NCBI GenBank assembly: GCA_022425725.1
Contig: JAKMEY010000058.1
Location: 1-35,100 of the forward strand
Direction: 5' to 3'
DNA: 35,100 nucleotides
DNA from: Ilumatobacteraceae bacterium
GTDB taxonomy: Bacteria > Actinomycetota > Acidimicrobiia > Acidimicrobiales > Ilumatobacteraceae
Part shown: positions 16,386 through 24,109 of the stretch, one piece after another
Position numbering within the stretch: the stretch's first letter is position 1
How the letters are laid out: the number at the start of each line of letters is the position of its first letter
Notes under the pieces: model-generated
What the model saw: the letters and a program-made list of their open reading frames with translations, nothing else
Told to the model about the DNA's origin: nothing
Databases searched by the model: none
Made by a program: the position numbers and the translations under genes

Positions 16386-17367
16386 CGAGCGCCATCTCCT
16401 CTTTGGTTCCAAAAATTCCTTGAGGTCGGTAAATCGCCAACAAAATGAGACCAAGACCGATCATCATGAACCGAACTTGACCGACCTGAGTGCCATCCAT
16501 GATGACTTCTGGCATGTAGCCGTTCTCAACGAGTTGACGCAGAAACACGTCGGTGAAGTTTAAAATGCCGTACAAGATCGCCGCGCCAGCGATCGGTCCA
16601 CCAACCCTTGCAGCACCACCCAAAATAAGCGCCACCCACGCAAAGAAGGTGACATCGGTAATGAAGTTCTGCGGCTGAGCTGACTGGGTTCCGATCGCTC
16701 GGAACATTCCGCCAAGCGCACCGAACATTCCGCCAATCATCAGAGCCTGCATCTTGAACCAGTACGCGTTCTTACCGAGGCTTCGAGCTGCATCTTCGTC
16801 TTCTCGAATTGCACGCAACACCCGACCCCATGGACTGCGCATTGTCATCCAGACGATGAGCGCCACTGTTGATAGCACGATCCATCCGATGAGCACCACC
16901 CACATTTGGTTACCGATGAATAGCCCAAAGAAATAGCGTTTTTGTTTGTCAAACGGGTTGAAGTCGTAAAACCTGTTTGCAAATGCCGTCAACCCATCAG
17001 ATGAGCCAGTCCAGCGGTCGAGAGAAGGTGAACGAGCGATAATGCGGAACATCTCGCTCGCCGCAATAGTGACGATGGCGAGATAGTCGGCACGCAACCG
17101 AAGCGTTGGCACACCCATAATGAGCGCAAGCAGCAACGGGAATACAACGATGCCAAGCAACAGACCCCACCAGAAGTTGAGCCCAAGTGTGACCACTGCC
17201 ATCGACAGGCCATACGCGCCAGCGGCCATGAACACGGCCTGACCGAAGTTCAGCAGTCCGGTATAGCCGTAGTGCATGTTGAGCCCCATGGCAGCGAGCG
17301 AAAAGTAGATAAACGGCTCGCCAATGAACCCCCGGAACAGGTTCTGGATGATTGCTCCCCAATCCAT
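16375..17367 (-). CDS. livM: Branched-chain amino-acid-type ABC transporter permease LivM
   Basis: A 330-residue inner-membrane permease of the BPD_transp_2 family with about eight to ten hydrophobic segments. Family signatures include LNMHYGYTGLLNFGQAVFMAAGAY (about 30-52, written here only as a pattern), LRLRADYLAIVTIAASE, and the cytoplasmic coupling region WGRVLRAIREDEDAARSLGKN. It pairs with LivH to form the membrane channel for the solute bound by LivK. The start is firm: AGGAGG sits eight bases upstream of the ATG at 17367. It follows livH by 11 bases and overlaps livG. Confidence 0.95.
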   Translation of the reverse strand: MDWGAIIQNLFRGFIGEPFIYFSLAAMGLNMHYGYTGLLNFGQAVFMAAGAYGLSMAVVTLGLNFWWGLLLGIVVFPLLLALIMGVPTLRLRADYLAIVTIAASEMFRIIARSPSLDRWTGSSDGLTAFANRFYDFNPFDKQKRYFFGLFIGNQMWVVLIGWIVLSTVALIVWMTMRSPWGRVLRAIREDEDAARSLGKNAYWFKMQALMIGGMFGALGGMFRAIGTQSAQPQNFITDVTFFAWVALILGGAARVGGPIAGAAILYGILNFTDVFLRQLVENGYMPEVIMDGTQVGQVRFMMIGLGLILLAIYRPQGIFGTKEEMALDER

Positions 17368-17378
17368 TTACGCTCCTC

Positions 17379-18701
17379 CTATCCGATCCGCTCTCGTCGG
17401 CCAAAGAGACCTTGTGGCCGAATCAGCAAGATGACAATCAACATGAGAAGTGCTCCGACGTTCTTCATGTCGGTTGGAATGACAAGCGTTGACAACTGAA
17501 TGAACAGGCCAACAATGATGCTGCCGAATAGAGCGCCGTATGCAGTTCCAAGCCCGCCAAGCGTCACGCCGGCGAACATCAACAGCAAGATTCGGAAGCC
17601 CATTTCCCAGTTGATTGATTCGGTAAGACCAAACAAGACTCCTCCGAGCCCTGCGAGCGCACTACCGAATATCCACACCAACGAAATCACTCGCTCGACG
17701 TCAATACCGGTCGATTCAGCGAGGTCACGATTATCTGACACGGCACGCATTGCTTTGCCCATACGTGTGAATTGCAATGCTGATGCGACTCCAACCAGCA
17801 CCGACACCGAAATAATCATCAATACGAGGTCTTTCGGTGCAAGTCGGAACAAGCCCAGATCCCACTGTTCTTGAATCTGGTAATCACGCAGACGTTTCGC
17901 GCGGCCACTGAAGATGAACAAAATGACGTATCTGAAGAAGATCGAGAACCCGATCGAAACCACGAGGGCTGCAACCAAACTTGCGCCTCGACGACGCATT
18001 GGCCGCCAGACCGTGCGGTTGAACAGCCCACCCGCACTTCCGCAAATGAGTACGACGATGACCGTCGCCGGAATCAAGTGAAGCCGAACCCCAAACACCC
18101 CAGCATTGTTCAAAAGGTATGCCATCACAGCGCCAAAGGTCACCGATTCACCGTGGGCAAAGTTTGTGAGGCCAGTCGTTCCGTAAATGAGAGAAAGACC
18201 GATGGCACACATCGCGATGATGAGGCCAAGTTTCAACCCATCAACCATCAACTGAATAACAGTGTTGCCACCCGCCGAATTCGCCTCGGCTTCACCAAGC
18301 GGGAACAACGTCGACTTCGACGAACCATCGATCAGCGTCACAGACGCAGGGTTCTTATCGGGATTTCGCAGCGAAACACCATCTGGCAGCGTCTCGGCGT
18401 CGAGAAAAATGTCATACGTGCCCTCCGGCACAATCATTGACCAAGAGCCATCTTCAGCGGTCGTCGTTGACGACACCTCGGCGCCCGATTCATCAAACGC
18501 TCGAAAGGTCACCCCTGGAACGCCTACTCGCTCACCGTCATCATCTTTCTGAACGAGGTTTCCCTTCACCTCTCCACCGGACTCTTGGGCAGAGACCGAA
18601 GCCCCCGCACCCAACCCGACGAGCAAAAGGAGCCCGAATACAAGCGCCATTGCGCTTCGGCGCACGCCAATGAAGGCTGTCATCAATTGAACACCACCCA
18701 T
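17379..18701 (-). CDS. livH: LivH permease fused to an N-terminal secreted carboxypeptidase-regulatory-like domain
   Basis: A 440-residue permease, about 140 longer than a normal LivH. Residues 1-38 form a signal peptide-like segment with cleavage possible after SVSA. Residues about 40-135 are soluble and read like a carboxypeptidase-regulatory (CarboxypepD_reg, beta-sandwich) domain: GVPGVTFRAFDESGAEVSST, then TAEDGSWSMIVPEGTYDIFL. From about 146 the LivH channel begins, with the hallmark GTTGLTNFAHGE near 174-185 and the coupling helix TRMGKAMRAVSDNRDLA. The extra domain would sit outside the membrane, where it could meet LivK or the cell wall (inference). Two starts are possible, ATG at 18701 or ATG six codons later at 18683, which has a GGTGGTG nearby. 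TAGCCT lies nine bases before the first. Confidence 0.9.
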   Translation of the reverse strand: MGGVQLMTAFIGVRRSAMALVFGLLLLVGLGAGASVSAQESGGEVKGNLVQKDDDGERVGVPGVTFRAFDESGAEVSSTTTAEDGSWSMIVPEGTYDIFLDAETLPDGVSLRNPDKNPASVTLIDGSSKSTLFPLGEAEANSAGGNTVIQLMVDGLKLGLIIAMCAIGLSLIYGTTGLTNFAHGESVTFGAVMAYLLNNAGVFGVRLHLIPATVIVVLICGSAGGLFNRTVWRPMRRRGASLVAALVVSIGFSIFFRYVILFIFSGRAKRLRDYQIQEQWDLGLFRLAPKDLVLMIISVSVLVGVASALQFTRMGKAMRAVSDNRDLAESTGIDVERVISLVWIFGSALAGLGGVLFGLTESINWEMGFRILLLMFAGVTLGGLGTAYGALFGSIIVGLFIQLSTLVIPTDMKNVGALLMLIVILLIRPQGLFGRRERIG

Positions 18702-18710
18702 CGGGGCGTC

Positions 18711-18739
18711 AGGCTATCTCGGATTCCAGACGAGGTCAC
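18711..18739 (-). promoter_or_regulatory. Putative promoter of livHMGF
   Basis: On the minus strand GTGACC (18739-18734) and TAGCCT (18716-18711) are 17 bases apart. The -10 ends nine bases before the first livH ATG, the same -10 and spacing as at the thioredoxin-like gene (7183-7178). Confidence 0.45.
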
Positions 18740-18771
18740 TCATACCGGACGATCAATGCTGCTAGTTGCCG

Positions 18772-19350
18772 TCAGACCTTCACAACAATGGTTCCCGCCA
18801 CCTTGTCATGCCAGGTTTGGCGGTCTTTATCCCAAATCATCCAGAGGTAACCGAGATAGAGAATTTGACCTGAGATGATGTTTCCAAACAGCTCTCGGCC
18901 AAATGCTCGCCAAAAGCCCGGGGGTTGCCCATCAGAGACTCGCACCACCTTGACGCCAACGATCTTTCGACCCCAGGTTTGGCCAGTTTTGCCTTCTGCC
19001 CTGACGTACATGAAGATCACGCCCAAGATCCCGAGGACGATAAGGGCAACCCCGCCAGCAACCGATGACCCCGATGGCACACCGGGCGGACAAATAATCT
19101 CATCTGAACCAGTGAGCGAAGCACAGTTTCTCGCAATCGGCACGAAAATGACCAAGGCTCCAGCGACGACGGGAACTGCCAGCACGAAGCCGTATAGCAC
19201 GAAATCTAAGAGATACGCGCCGAGTCGTGCCCCGAACCCAGCGCGACCGGCGATGTCACTGGACCACGATTCTTGTCCACTCTGCTGTGCCACCACGGGG
19301 GGCGGCGGTGGCGGTGGCGGTGGCGGCATGTCACTCATAACTGACACCAT
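18772..19350 (-). CDS. RDD family membrane protein with polyproline N-terminus
   Basis: A 192-residue membrane protein. The first 20 residues contain ten consecutive prolines. The RDD domain follows, with GFGARLGAYLLDFVLYGFVLAV near 38-59 (Arg and Asp in the first helix), a second membrane segment, a loop with two cysteines and a third segment near 105-125. It ends with the conserved TWGRKIVGVKVVR and the terminal KDRQTWHDKVAGTIVV signature. RDD proteins are poorly understood; some are proposed ion or solute transporters. ATG at 19350 is preceded by GAGGG at close range. An alternative ATG at 19338 is seven bases after TATGGT and could be a leaderless start. The polyproline tract is the kind of sequence that needs EF-P for translation. 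Confidence 0.87.
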   Translation of the reverse strand: MVSVMSDMPPPPPPPPPPVVAQQSGQESWSSDIAGRAGFGARLGAYLLDFVLYGFVLAVPVVAGALVIFVPIARNCASLTGSDEIICPPGVPSGSSVAGGVALIVLGILGVIFMYVRAEGKTGQTWGRKIVGVKVVRVSDGQPPGFWRAFGRELFGNIISGQILYLGYLWMIWDKDRQTWHDKVAGTIVVKV

Positions 19351-19419
19351 AGTGCCCTCATTTATGGCAATCGTTCGAAATCAATTTGAACGCTCACTAC
19401 TCGTATAGCGTCACCCGTC

Positions 19420-20058
19420 ATGCAATTCTCTCAGGTAGCAGTCCTCGACGTGCTCGACCTCTGCGGAGTAGCCGTCTTTGCGGCGTCGGGGGCTGTGCTT
19501 GCCATCAGGCGCAAGTTCGACATTGTCGGGCTCCTCACGCTGGCATTTGTTGCTGGCCTGGGAGGGGGCGTGCTGAGAGATCTCATCCTCGCAAGCCGAG
19601 TTCCCCTAGCCTTCGACAACCCGAATTACGCCATCGTTGCCTTCGTTACCGCAATCATCGTCGTGCCCACGCAACATCTCATCAAGCGACTGTGGCGTCC
19701 AGTGCTCGTCCTCGATGCCGCAGGTCTCGGACTCTTCTGCGTGACGGGTGCATCGCTCGCAACAGAGAACGGACTTGCCGCAATTCCCGCAGTGATGGTG
19801 GGTGTCGTCGCAGCAACCGGAGGCGGAGTGATCCGTGATGTCCTCGCCGGTGAGGCGCCTCAGGTCTTTCAACACGACTCCGTGCTGTATGTGATACCCG
19901 CTGCGCTTGGAGCGACAACTGTCGTCATTGCAGATGGTCTCGGACAACTCAGCGTCGGCATCAGCATCTGTGCTGCCTTGGCGGTGACCTCGCTGAGGGT
20001 CGCCGCATTGCATTTTGGCTGGCACGCGCCACTTCCCCAGCGCAAGAACGACGAATGA
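19420..20058 (+). CDS. Trimeric intracellular cation channel (TRIC/UPF0126) family protein
   Basis: A 212-residue membrane protein of seven predicted segments made from two related halves. Each half carries the glycine-rich signature of the family: FAASGAVLAIRRKFDIVGLLTLAFVAGLGGGVLRDL in the first (about 25-60, abbreviated pattern) and GLFCVTGASLA with VVAATGGGVIRDVLAGEAPQ in the second. Prokaryotic TRIC homologues form homotrimeric potassium-permeable channels; older names are YadS/YicG. The ATG at 19420 lacks a Shine-Dalgarno but follows TAGCGT by eight bases, again a near-leaderless layout. It is divergent from the RDD gene and convergent with the tRNA. Confidence 0.92.
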   Translation: MQFSQVAVLDVLDLCGVAVFAASGAVLAIRRKFDIVGLLTLAFVAGLGGGVLRDLILASRVPLAFDNPNYAIVAFVTAIIVVPTQHLIKRLWRPVLVLDAAGLGLFCVTGASLATENGLAAIPAVMVGVVAATGGGVIRDVLAGEAPQVFQHDSVLYVIPAALGATTVVIADGLGQLSVGISICAALAVTSLRVAALHFGWHAPLPQRKNDE

Positions 20059-20074
20059 GCGAAGAAACACTGTT

Positions 20075-20089
20075 CACTCTCGAAGAGTG
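20075..20089. terminator. Hairpin at the 3' end of tRNA-Val, between convergent genes
   Basis: CACTCT and AGAGTG flank a three-base loop. On the minus strand it begins in the last two bases of the tRNA and is followed by a short T-containing stretch. It could end the tRNA transcript or help 3' processing. Confidence 0.35.
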
Positions 20090-20161
20090 GGCACGACGGG
20101 ACTCGAACCCGGGACCTCCACCGTGTCATGGTGGCGCTCTAACCAACTGAGCTACGCGCCC
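20088..20161 (-). tRNA. tRNA-Val (anticodon GAC)
   Basis: The minus strand folds into a complete 74-base cloverleaf. The acceptor stem is GGGCGCG with CGTGCCC (one G-U pair) and discriminator A. The D arm is GCTC/GAGC with a nine-base loop, and the anticodon arm is CCACC/GGTGG with loop ATGACAC. The T loop is TTCGAGT. The anticodon GAC reads GUC and GUU. The outermost T-stem pair looks mismatched (C-U). CCA is not encoded. It lies 23 bases after the hemW stop and may be co-transcribed. Confidence 0.95.
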
Positions 20162-20184
20162 GTAGCGCTTCGAATGATATCGGT

Positions 20185-21279
20185 TCAGTAGTCGCCGGCA
20201 ACCGTCGGTGGGACGATGAGTCGAGTGCTGATCTCGTTCGCCATGAGACGTCCATTTCGGGTAAGCACCCAGCGGTCGTCACGCAGTTCAACTAAGCCGT
20301 CAAGAACGTCACCGTCAAGCGCCTCACGCGGCACCCCTTCACGAAGCCGCAATTGCAACTCGAGTTCTTCAAACACGCGAGTTTCCGCATCGAGAGTTTC
20401 AGATGCCGCCTCGACCGAGGCACCATCGCTCACAAGTGCGATATATCGATCTGGAGTTCTCACATTCCACCAGCGCCGACCGTCCTCATGAGAATGAGCT
20501 GCGCAACCAAACCCTCGGTAATTACCTTGGCGCCAGTACAGCAGGTTGTGTCGACATTCATGCCCGGGTGAGGCCCAATTTGAAACCTCATAGTTGGCGA
20601 GGCCAGCAGACGAGAGCACCTCATCGGCCAGCGCATATTTATCGGCCTGGTCATCGTCGTCAGGGTGCCGACCGTGCTGGTCGGCGAGCGGAGTCCCGGG
20701 TTCAACTGTTAGTGCATACGCAGAGATATGCGGCGGGTGGTGCTGGAGTAGTTCGGTGAGGCAGGATCGCCATTCGTCGACTGTTTCTCCCGCTGTGCCG
20801 TAGATGAGGTCGAGATTAAATGTCGAGATTCCAACCGAGCGGATGCACTCCACCGCACATTGCACATTGTCTACGTCATGAGTTCGGTCTAAGGACGTCA
20901 AGACATGCGAGATCGTCGACTGCACCCCAAGGCTGATGCGGTTTACTCCAGCTGCGCACAACTCGCGCAAACGTTCTGACGTGACATCGTCAGGGTTGCA
21001 CTCGACCGTGATCTCCGCGCCTTCGTATCTTGGAATTGATGAGATCGCTGACGCAAGGCGATCTGCAGAAACCAGGCTCGGTGTTCCTCCCCCGACGAAA
21101 ATACTCGACGCTGGTGGCATTCCCTCTTGCACTGCTCGCTCGATATCAACCTCGACCGCTTCGAGATACGCCGACTCAAGATGATGTCGATCACTCCATG
21201 TCGCAAAGGCGCAATACCCGCAACGATGCGCACAAAAAGGTATGTGGAGATAGACACCGAAGTGATCTGAAGACGTCAT
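20185..21279 (-). CDS. hemW: Radical SAM heme chaperone HemW
   Basis: A 364-residue radical SAM protein. The 4Fe-4S site is HIPFCAHRCGYC, with Cys16, Cys20 and Cys23 in CxxxCxxC spacing, and the SAM-binding glycine motif is GGGTPS at 63-68. INRISLGVQS and STFNLDLIYGTAGET are conserved in the HemN/HemW family. HemW binds heme and hands it to proteins; older annotation calls it oxygen-independent coproporphyrinogen oxidase. The length and the compact N-terminus fit HemW better than true HemN. I start at the ATG at 21279, which overlaps the rsmE stop as ATGA; the frame extends to 21369, but that part duplicates rsmE sequence. It is the distal gene of hrcA-dnaJ-rsmE-hemW. Confidence 0.93.
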   Translation of the reverse strand: MTSSDHFGVYLHIPFCAHRCGYCAFATWSDRHHLESAYLEAVEVDIERAVQEGMPPASSIFVGGGTPSLVSADRLASAISSIPRYEGAEITVECNPDDVTSERLRELCAAGVNRISLGVQSTISHVLTSLDRTHDVDNVQCAVECIRSVGISTFNLDLIYGTAGETVDEWRSCLTELLQHHPPHISAYALTVEPGTPLADQHGRHPDDDDQADKYALADEVLSSAGLANYEVSNWASPGHECRHNLLYWRQGNYRGFGCAAHSHEDGRRWWNVRTPDRYIALVSDGASVEAASETLDAETRVFEELELQLRLREGVPREALDGDVLDGLVELRDDRWVLTRNGRLMANEISTRLIVPPTVAGDY

Positions 21280-21938
21280 CGTTGCGCTGCCATCAACGTT
21301 GCGGCAGCAATCGCCGCTGTCTCCACACGAAGCACCTGGCGCGAGATCGAAATCATCTCTGCTGCGCACTGAACCTCTTCACCGGTCCAACCACCCTCTG
21401 GGCCGATTGCAATCACTCGATCATCCTTGGTGATGTCCCGTCCGCCGGGTTCCGCAATCGGAATTGTGGGCAAGACCTCGCGCGCAGCTGTCGGGCCAAC
21501 GATCTCGCAGCCCCAGAGGCGACGAGACTGCTCGACTGCCGATTCGGCAACGCGACGCAAACGTTCAAGCTGTTTTGCTGCGCGTTGGTCATCCCATTTG
21601 ACAACTGACCGTTCTGACGTCAGCAACCTGATGCGATCAACTCCGAGTTCAACGAGTTTCTGCACCATCCACTCGAGCCGATCACCTTTGGGAATCGCCA
21701 CCGATATCTCAAGATTGTCACGAGCGGGTTCGTGGTGGATCTCACCTGCAATCTCAAGCCCGGTACCCGTCCACAGGCAATGTCGCCATTCGCCGTTGCC
21801 ATTCGTGACGGTGACAGATTCGCCTTCCCGCAAGCGCAGCACTCTGTTGAGGTGATGCAATGCGTCATCACTCAGCAACGGATCGTTGATATCCGGGGTC
21901 AACATGTGGGTGGCCGAGCGGCGCAGCACCTCATCCAT
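21276..21938 (-). CDS. rsmE: 16S rRNA (uracil-1498-N3)-methyltransferase RsmE
   Basis: A 220-residue SPOUT-class methyltransferase that modifies U1498 of 16S rRNA. The N-terminal PUA-like domain contains HHLNRVLRLREGESVTVTNGNG. The C-terminal knotted domain carries KLVELGVDRIRLLTSERSV and the SAM-binding loop AIGPEGGWTGEEV. A slightly shorter C-terminus than average is present but no motif is missing. It starts 11 bases after dnaJ and overlaps hemW by four bases, as part of a heat-shock/ribosome operon that is widely conserved in actinobacteria. Confidence 0.93.
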   Translation of the reverse strand: MDEVLRRSATHMLTPDINDPLLSDDALHHLNRVLRLREGESVTVTNGNGEWRHCLWTGTGLEIAGEIHHEPARDNLEISVAIPKGDRLEWMVQKLVELGVDRIRLLTSERSVVKWDDQRAAKQLERLRRVAESAVEQSRRLWGCEIVGPTAAREVLPTIPIAEPGGRDITKDDRVIAIGPEGGWTGEEVQCAAEMISISRQVLRVETAAIAAATLMAAQR

Positions 21939-21949
21939 CGGGGGACGTC

Positions 21950-23080
21950 CTATGAAAACGCTGACTTGATGCGAGAGAACAGACCTCCGCCAGATGAGCC
22001 CGTTACCTCACCCCGCTCTTCGGCGAACTGCCGAAGTAACTGCTCTTCATGATCTGACAACTTCGTCGGGACCTCCACATCGATGATGACGCGAAGATCA
22101 CCGCGACCCCTGCCTCGTAAACGTGGGACACCCCGCCCTTTCAAGACAAATTGGTGTTGAGGCTGAGTACCTGCAGGGACGGAAAACTCTTCGTCACCAT
22201 CAAGGGTTGTAAGCGTGAGCTCAGTGCCGAGAGCTGCTTGGGCAATCGAGATCGGCACGTGAGTAACGAGGTCATTCTCTTCACGTTCGTACTGTTCGTG
22301 GGCCGCGACTCGAATGTGCACATACAGGTCTCCGGCTGCTCCACCACGGGCACCTACCGCTCCGCGCTGACTCAGCCGCAACGTTGCCCCAGTGTCGACA
22401 CCCGCTGGCACCTCAACTTGGTAGGTGCGCTCAGCAGTGATACGGCCCTCTCCACGACATCCGCTACACGGGGTTGCAATAACCTCACCGAGACCCGAAC
22501 ACCGAGGACATGCAGACGTCGTCATCATCTGACCGAGCATGCTTTGTCGAACACGGCGCACTTGGCCGGCACCATTGCAATCTGCGCAGGTCACAGGCTG
22601 AGTGCCTTCACCGGCACCGGTGCCTCCACAGTCATCGCATCGCTGGGGCAGACGGAGATCGACCGAGACTTCCGCGCCAAAGACAGCTTGCTCAAATTCG
22701 AGATCGAGGACGACCTCCATATCTTGGCCTCGTGGTGGCCCCGCAGGACCGCCTCGACCGTCACCACCACCAAACGGGCTCGAGCCCCCAAAGAAGGCGT
22801 CGAAAATGTCGCCAAGGCCGCCGCCACCAAAGATGTCTTCTGCCGATGGGCCTCCTGCCCCACCGACGCCTGCCTCGCCAAATCGGTCATAGCGGGCGCG
22901 CTGATCGTCATCGGAAAGCACCTGGTAGGCAACGGCTAATTCTTTGAATCGATCCTCAGCCTGTGGATCGTCAGGGTTCGCATCGGGGTGCAAATCTCGT
23001 GCCCGGCGCCGATACGCCTTCTTGATCTCGTCTGCGCTAGCCGAACGGTCAACGCCAAGCAGTTCGTAGTAATCAGCCAC
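21950..23080 (-). CDS. dnaJ: Molecular chaperone DnaJ
   Basis: A full-length type I DnaJ of 376 residues, the co-chaperone that stimulates DnaK ATP hydrolysis and binds unfolded proteins. The J domain (1-66) has HPD at 31-33. A Gly/Phe-rich segment follows (about 70-115) with [15 protein letters not shown]. The zinc domain has all four CxxCxGxG repeats: [24 protein letters not shown] and CSGCRGEG. The C-terminal substrate-binding domains follow. It lies three bases after hrcA. This is the DnaJ copy linked to hrcA, which in actinobacteria is usually distinct from the one in the dnaK operon. Confidence 0.96.
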   Translation of the reverse strand: MADYYELLGVDRSASADEIKKAYRRRARDLHPDANPDDPQAEDRFKELAVAYQVLSDDDQRARYDRFGEAGVGGAGGPSAEDIFGGGGLGDIFDAFFGGSSPFGGGDGRGGPAGPPRGQDMEVVLDLEFEQAVFGAEVSVDLRLPQRCDDCGGTGAGEGTQPVTCADCNGAGQVRRVRQSMLGQMMTTSACPRCSGLGEVIATPCSGCRGEGRITAERTYQVEVPAGVDTGATLRLSQRGAVGARGGAAGDLYVHIRVAAHEQYEREENDLVTHVPISIAQAALGTELTLTTLDGDEEFSVPAGTQPQHQFVLKGRGVPRLRGRGRGDLRVIIDVEVPTKLSDHEEQLLRQFAEERGEVTGSSGGGLFSRIKSAFS

Positions 23081-23083
23081 TCG

Positions 23084-24082
23084 TCACGAACCCTCTTCGA
23101 GGCGGGTACCGAGTCGCTCACTCACGAGGCCCACCGTAGCGAGCGCCTGCGGGTAGTTCATGCGAGTTGGTCCGAGCACTCCCACCGAGCCAACGTGTTC
23201 ACCCTCAACTACAACCGGTGAGACAACGATCGAACACGCCGCCAAGGGCTCAACACCGTGTTCTCCTCCGATCGCAACCGACATTCCGCGATCGAGCACG
23301 TCTCGCACCAACGACACAACAACAAACTGTTGTTCAAGCGTGTGGAGAATGCTGCGAACAACCTCGACCGCATCGAACGAAGCTGCGACCGATGACGTAC
23401 CTCCGACATACACGTGATCATCTGAAGACACCTGGAAGACCGCATCTCGCGCCATGGCTGCCAGAGCCACAACCGCATTGTTCTCGACGCCGTCGATCGT
23501 CGTCACCTCTGAGAGTTTCTTCCCCACCAAATTGTGGGCGAGAACTGCTGCTGCATCAGCGAGCCGTTCATCATCGCAGCCATCAGAAAGTTCGATCGTC
23601 GAACTCTCCACCGCCCCATTTGAAAACACGACCACCACCGTTGCGTGGGTGGAACTCAGCGGGACGAGTTGAACGCTTCGCACCTCAACCTCGGCCGGCG
23701 TCGGACCCACCACCAATGACGTGGAATTGGTGAGATTCGCAAGCAAGTCAGACGTTTGGTGCAACATCTCTTCGAGGCGCCCGTGTGCAGCAGTAAAAAA
23801 GTCGCCGATCTGAGCCGTCTGAGCCGAATCAAGTGGGCCGGGCGTTGTGAGGTTGTCGACGAAGTATCGGTAGCCCTTATCGGTTGGGATTCGACCGGCT
23901 GACGTGTGCGGCTGTACGAGAAATCCCTCTTGCTCTAAATAGGCAAGCTCATTTCGAACTGTTGCGGAAGAGACACCCACTCCAGGCGCGTCAACAAGGT
24001 GGGAAGAACCCACTGGCTGCGCTGTCGCTATGTACTCATGTACGACAGCGCTGAGAATCGCGGTCTTCCGGTCGTCGAGCAT
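23084..24082 (-). CDS. hrcA: Heat-inducible transcription repressor HrcA
   Basis: A 332-residue HrcA. The N-terminal winged helix includes AQPVGSSHLVDAPGVGVSSATVRNEL and the conserved YLEQEGFLVQPHTSAGRIPTDKGYRYFVD (patterns near 19-75). The regulatory GAF-like domain follows. HrcA dimers bind CIRCE operators and repress chaperone genes; GroEL assists folding of the repressor. The start at 24082 is immediately after a CIRCE-like element, so autoregulation is likely. No Shine-Dalgarno is visible; TATCGT lies ten bases upstream. It is followed after three bases by dnaJ. Confidence 0.95.
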   Translation of the reverse strand: MLDDRKTAILSAVVHEYIATAQPVGSSHLVDAPGVGVSSATVRNELAYLEQEGFLVQPHTSAGRIPTDKGYRYFVDNLTTPGPLDSAQTAQIGDFFTAAHGRLEEMLHQTSDLLANLTNSTSLVVGPTPAEVEVRSVQLVPLSSTHATVVVVFSNGAVESSTIELSDGCDDERLADAAAVLAHNLVGKKLSEVTTIDGVENNAVVALAAMARDAVFQVSSDDHVYVGGTSSVAASFDAVEVVRSILHTLEQQFVVVSLVRDVLDRGMSVAIGGEHGVEPLAACSIVVSPVVVEGEHVGSVGVLGPTRMNYPQALATVGLVSERLGTRLEEGS

Positions 24083-24109
24083 CTGGCACTCAACGATATC
24101 GACTGCTAG
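24083..24109. promoter_or_regulatory. CIRCE-like HrcA operator
   Basis: CTGGCACTC, nine bases, then GACTGCTAG lies directly before the hrcA start. It matches the CIRCE layout TTAGCACTC-N9-GAGTGCTAA with two mismatches in each arm and exact spacing. The putative -10 TATCGT (24098-24093, minus) falls in the spacer, and the right arm contains the photolyase stop codon (24106-24108). Confidence 0.65.

Noticed and set aside
16386-16454. Longer LivG start at 16454
   Set aside because: The extension is entirely inside livM and not conserved LivG sequence; ATG at 16385 gives the normal layout.
19372-19391. GTTCGAAAT/ATTTGAAC near-palindrome between the RDD and TRIC genes
   Set aside because: Arms need a bulge to pair and there is no repeat of the motif elsewhere; too weak to call an operator.
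22151-22939. A 262-codon plus-strand frame opposite dnaJ
   Set aside because: dnaJ is certain from HPD and four zinc motifs; the opposite frame is low-complexity antisense with no domain.
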